Shown here piece by piece: positions 5,332 to 6,197 of a stretch of DNA of 6,197 bases. Under the pieces are notes generated by a model, which was given only the letters and a program-made list of their open reading frames with translations, ran no database searches and was not told the origin of the DNA. The position numbers and the translations under genes were made by a program. Source of the stretch: a bacterium (GTDB lineage Bacteria > CSSED10-310 > JAJRTK01); contig JAJRTK010000061.1 of assembly GCA_024278345.1 (NCBI GenBank), forward strand, positions 1 to 6,197. Reading direction: 5' to 3'. Positions within the stretch are counted from its first letter, which is position 1. Every line of letters starts with the position of its first letter.

Positions 5332-6197
5332 TCAAAAACCGTACACCAGCGTGTTCCCTTTCTGGGAAATCTCGTCAAAAGAATCGAATCCATCAAGATC
5401 ATCGATCCCTTCCAGCAAGGCATTGGAAAAGCTCTGAGTTGTTCCCTTGACCCGAAGTTGATACTTCGCCCGGCCATTCTCAAAAACGATCCGCTTGATG
5501 GAAACAACGCCGGGCACTTCTTCACAAGCCAACTCGAAGGGCCTCAACTGACGCCGTGCGCTTCGAACATTCCGGACTTCGATTTGGATGATGATTCCGT
5601 TGCTCAGCTTCTCCGACCAATAAGCCTTCAACAACGGCACCATGCGCGCTGCGGCACTAGCATAGCTTTTTGAAATCAGGCCGGCATCGACTCTCCGCTC
5701 GTCGAAACCGAAACTCAGGCTCGCGGCACCGGCCGGCCCCGCGCTTCCAATGAGTTCTCCCGTGGAACAATCGTAAGCCGTGATGCTCATCTCAATCCGC
5801 TTCGACACTCCCCTAACCTTGTAACCTGAAGATTGGGAACGAAGCCGGTGACTCCCCGTGATGAGCACTTGCGCTCCTTGCTTGAGCGCCGCGGCTCTGA
5901 GTTGATCCAAAGAAGCTTTCCGGGGCGCCCCCTGGATGGCCACCAGAGGAAAACCTCGCTTTTTCAACACCTGTTCCAGCGCCTTCCGCGCACCCAGGGA
6001 AGAAAGCCGCACGCCCGTATGCGGATTGCCCACCGACCTCAATGTCAGGGCCAAATTCGCTTCCAGCTTCGAGCGAGCAACCGTCACCTCCATTTTTAGA
6101 AAGAGGTAGCCATCTTTCTCATACCGTGCCAGCTCCTTGGCGTCTTTCACGTAACCGGAGGTGTCCGCAAAGATCTTTTCCAGAGATCGGGAGCGGC
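5332..6197 (-). CDS. LPP20/FlgT-like probable envelope protein, N-terminus outside window
   Basis: The minus-strand frame is open from the right edge to a TGA at 5332-5334, giving 287 visible residues; the true start lies beyond the window. The GTG at 6148-6150 is not a convincing start, because LEKIFADTSGYV just upstream continues the domain. About the first 60 visible residues (DTSGYVKDAKELARYEKDGY, then LKMEVTVARSKLEANLAL) resemble the N-terminal domain of LPP20 and FlgT-like proteins. The middle (AAALKQGAQVLITGSHRL, then ITAYDCSTGELIGS) resembles the CsgG/FlgT middle-domain pattern of 'level of TG-dependent' strands. The C-terminal part (CEEVPGVVSIKRIVFENGRA) looks like a small alpha/beta domain. 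FlgT itself is a Vibrio flagellar H-ring protein, but relatives occur in bacteria without flagella and have no settled role. Export and lipidation cannot be judged because the signal-peptide end is missing. It is convergent with the kinase and not part of that operon. Confidence 0.65.
   Translation of the reverse strand, partial: RSRSLEKIFADTSGYVKDAKELARYEKDGYLFLKMEVTVARSKLEANLALTLRSVGNPHTGVRLSSLGARKALEQVLKKRGFPLVAIQGAPRKASLDQLRAAALKQGAQVLITGSHRLRSQSSGYKVRGVSKRIEMSITAYDCSTGELIGSAGPAGAASLSFGFDERRVDAGLISKSYASAAARMVPLLKAYWSEKLSNGIIIQIEVRNVRSARRQLRPFELACEEVPGVVSIKRIVFENGRAKYQLRVKGTTQSFSNALLEGIDDLDGFDSFDEISQKGNTLVYGF

Noticed and set aside
3270-5450. Plus-strand open frame of 726 codons overlapping the kinase gene in another frame
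   Set aside because: The translation is dominated by Pro, Arg and Gly, typical of an out-of-frame reading. The real frame has ten clear TPRs over the same bases.
6148-6150. GTG as the true start of the minus-strand gene
   Set aside because: The frame stays open to the window edge, and the residues just upstream (LEKIFADTSGY) continue the domain.

Overview
The window is GC-rich bacterial DNA with two complete genes, one gene cut by the right edge, and a small mobile-element-like structure near the left edge. Three features point to a soil, water or gut bacterium of the Planctomycetes/PVC, Acidobacteria or Gemmatimonadetes type rather than a model organism. These are an ECF sigma factor of the TIGR02999-like type, a multidomain Hanks kinase with the short N-terminal 'FLD..CAG...R..VESLLAA' module, and an LPP20/FlgT-like envelope protein. 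The phylum is inference; there is no rRNA or phylogenetic marker gene here.

Layout. Positions 1-643 hold no convincing gene. Positions 120-320 are bounded by 24-bp perfect terminal inverted repeats and flanked by an 8-bp perfect direct repeat (CAGGTTTG at 112-119 and 321-328). This is the signature of a non-autonomous (MITE-like) insertion. Inside it lies a tandem array of four hairpins with a period of 25-26 bp. Their stems differ in sequence but each remains paired, and they are joined by a similar ACC(C/T)-containing linker. Positions 329-643 form the leader of the sigma factor gene, with one possible promoter.

Positions 644-1213 encode the ECF sigma factor. Its stop overlaps the start of the next gene (ATGA, 1210-1213). 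That gene (1210-5136) encodes a 1308-residue cytoplasmic Ser/Thr kinase with an N-terminal module, a Hanks kinase domain, an AAA_16/STAND-like ATPase, and ten consecutive 40-residue TPR units without a single insertion or deletion. No anti-sigma factor gene is visible. The simplest reading is a two-gene signalling operon in which the TPR/ATPase part senses or scaffolds, the kinase responds, and the sigma factor is the output. The sigma factor has Thr/Thr/Ser where classical ECF factors have acidic residues in region 2.2. This recalls the phosphorylation-activated EcfP/PknT pair, so phosphorylation of the sigma factor by its partner is a specific, testable idea.

After 195 bp of non-coding sequence, a convergent minus-strand gene (5332-6197, open through the right edge) encodes the C-terminal 287 residues of an LPP20/FlgT-like, probably exported protein. 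Nothing in the sequence ties it to the sigma-kinase operon.
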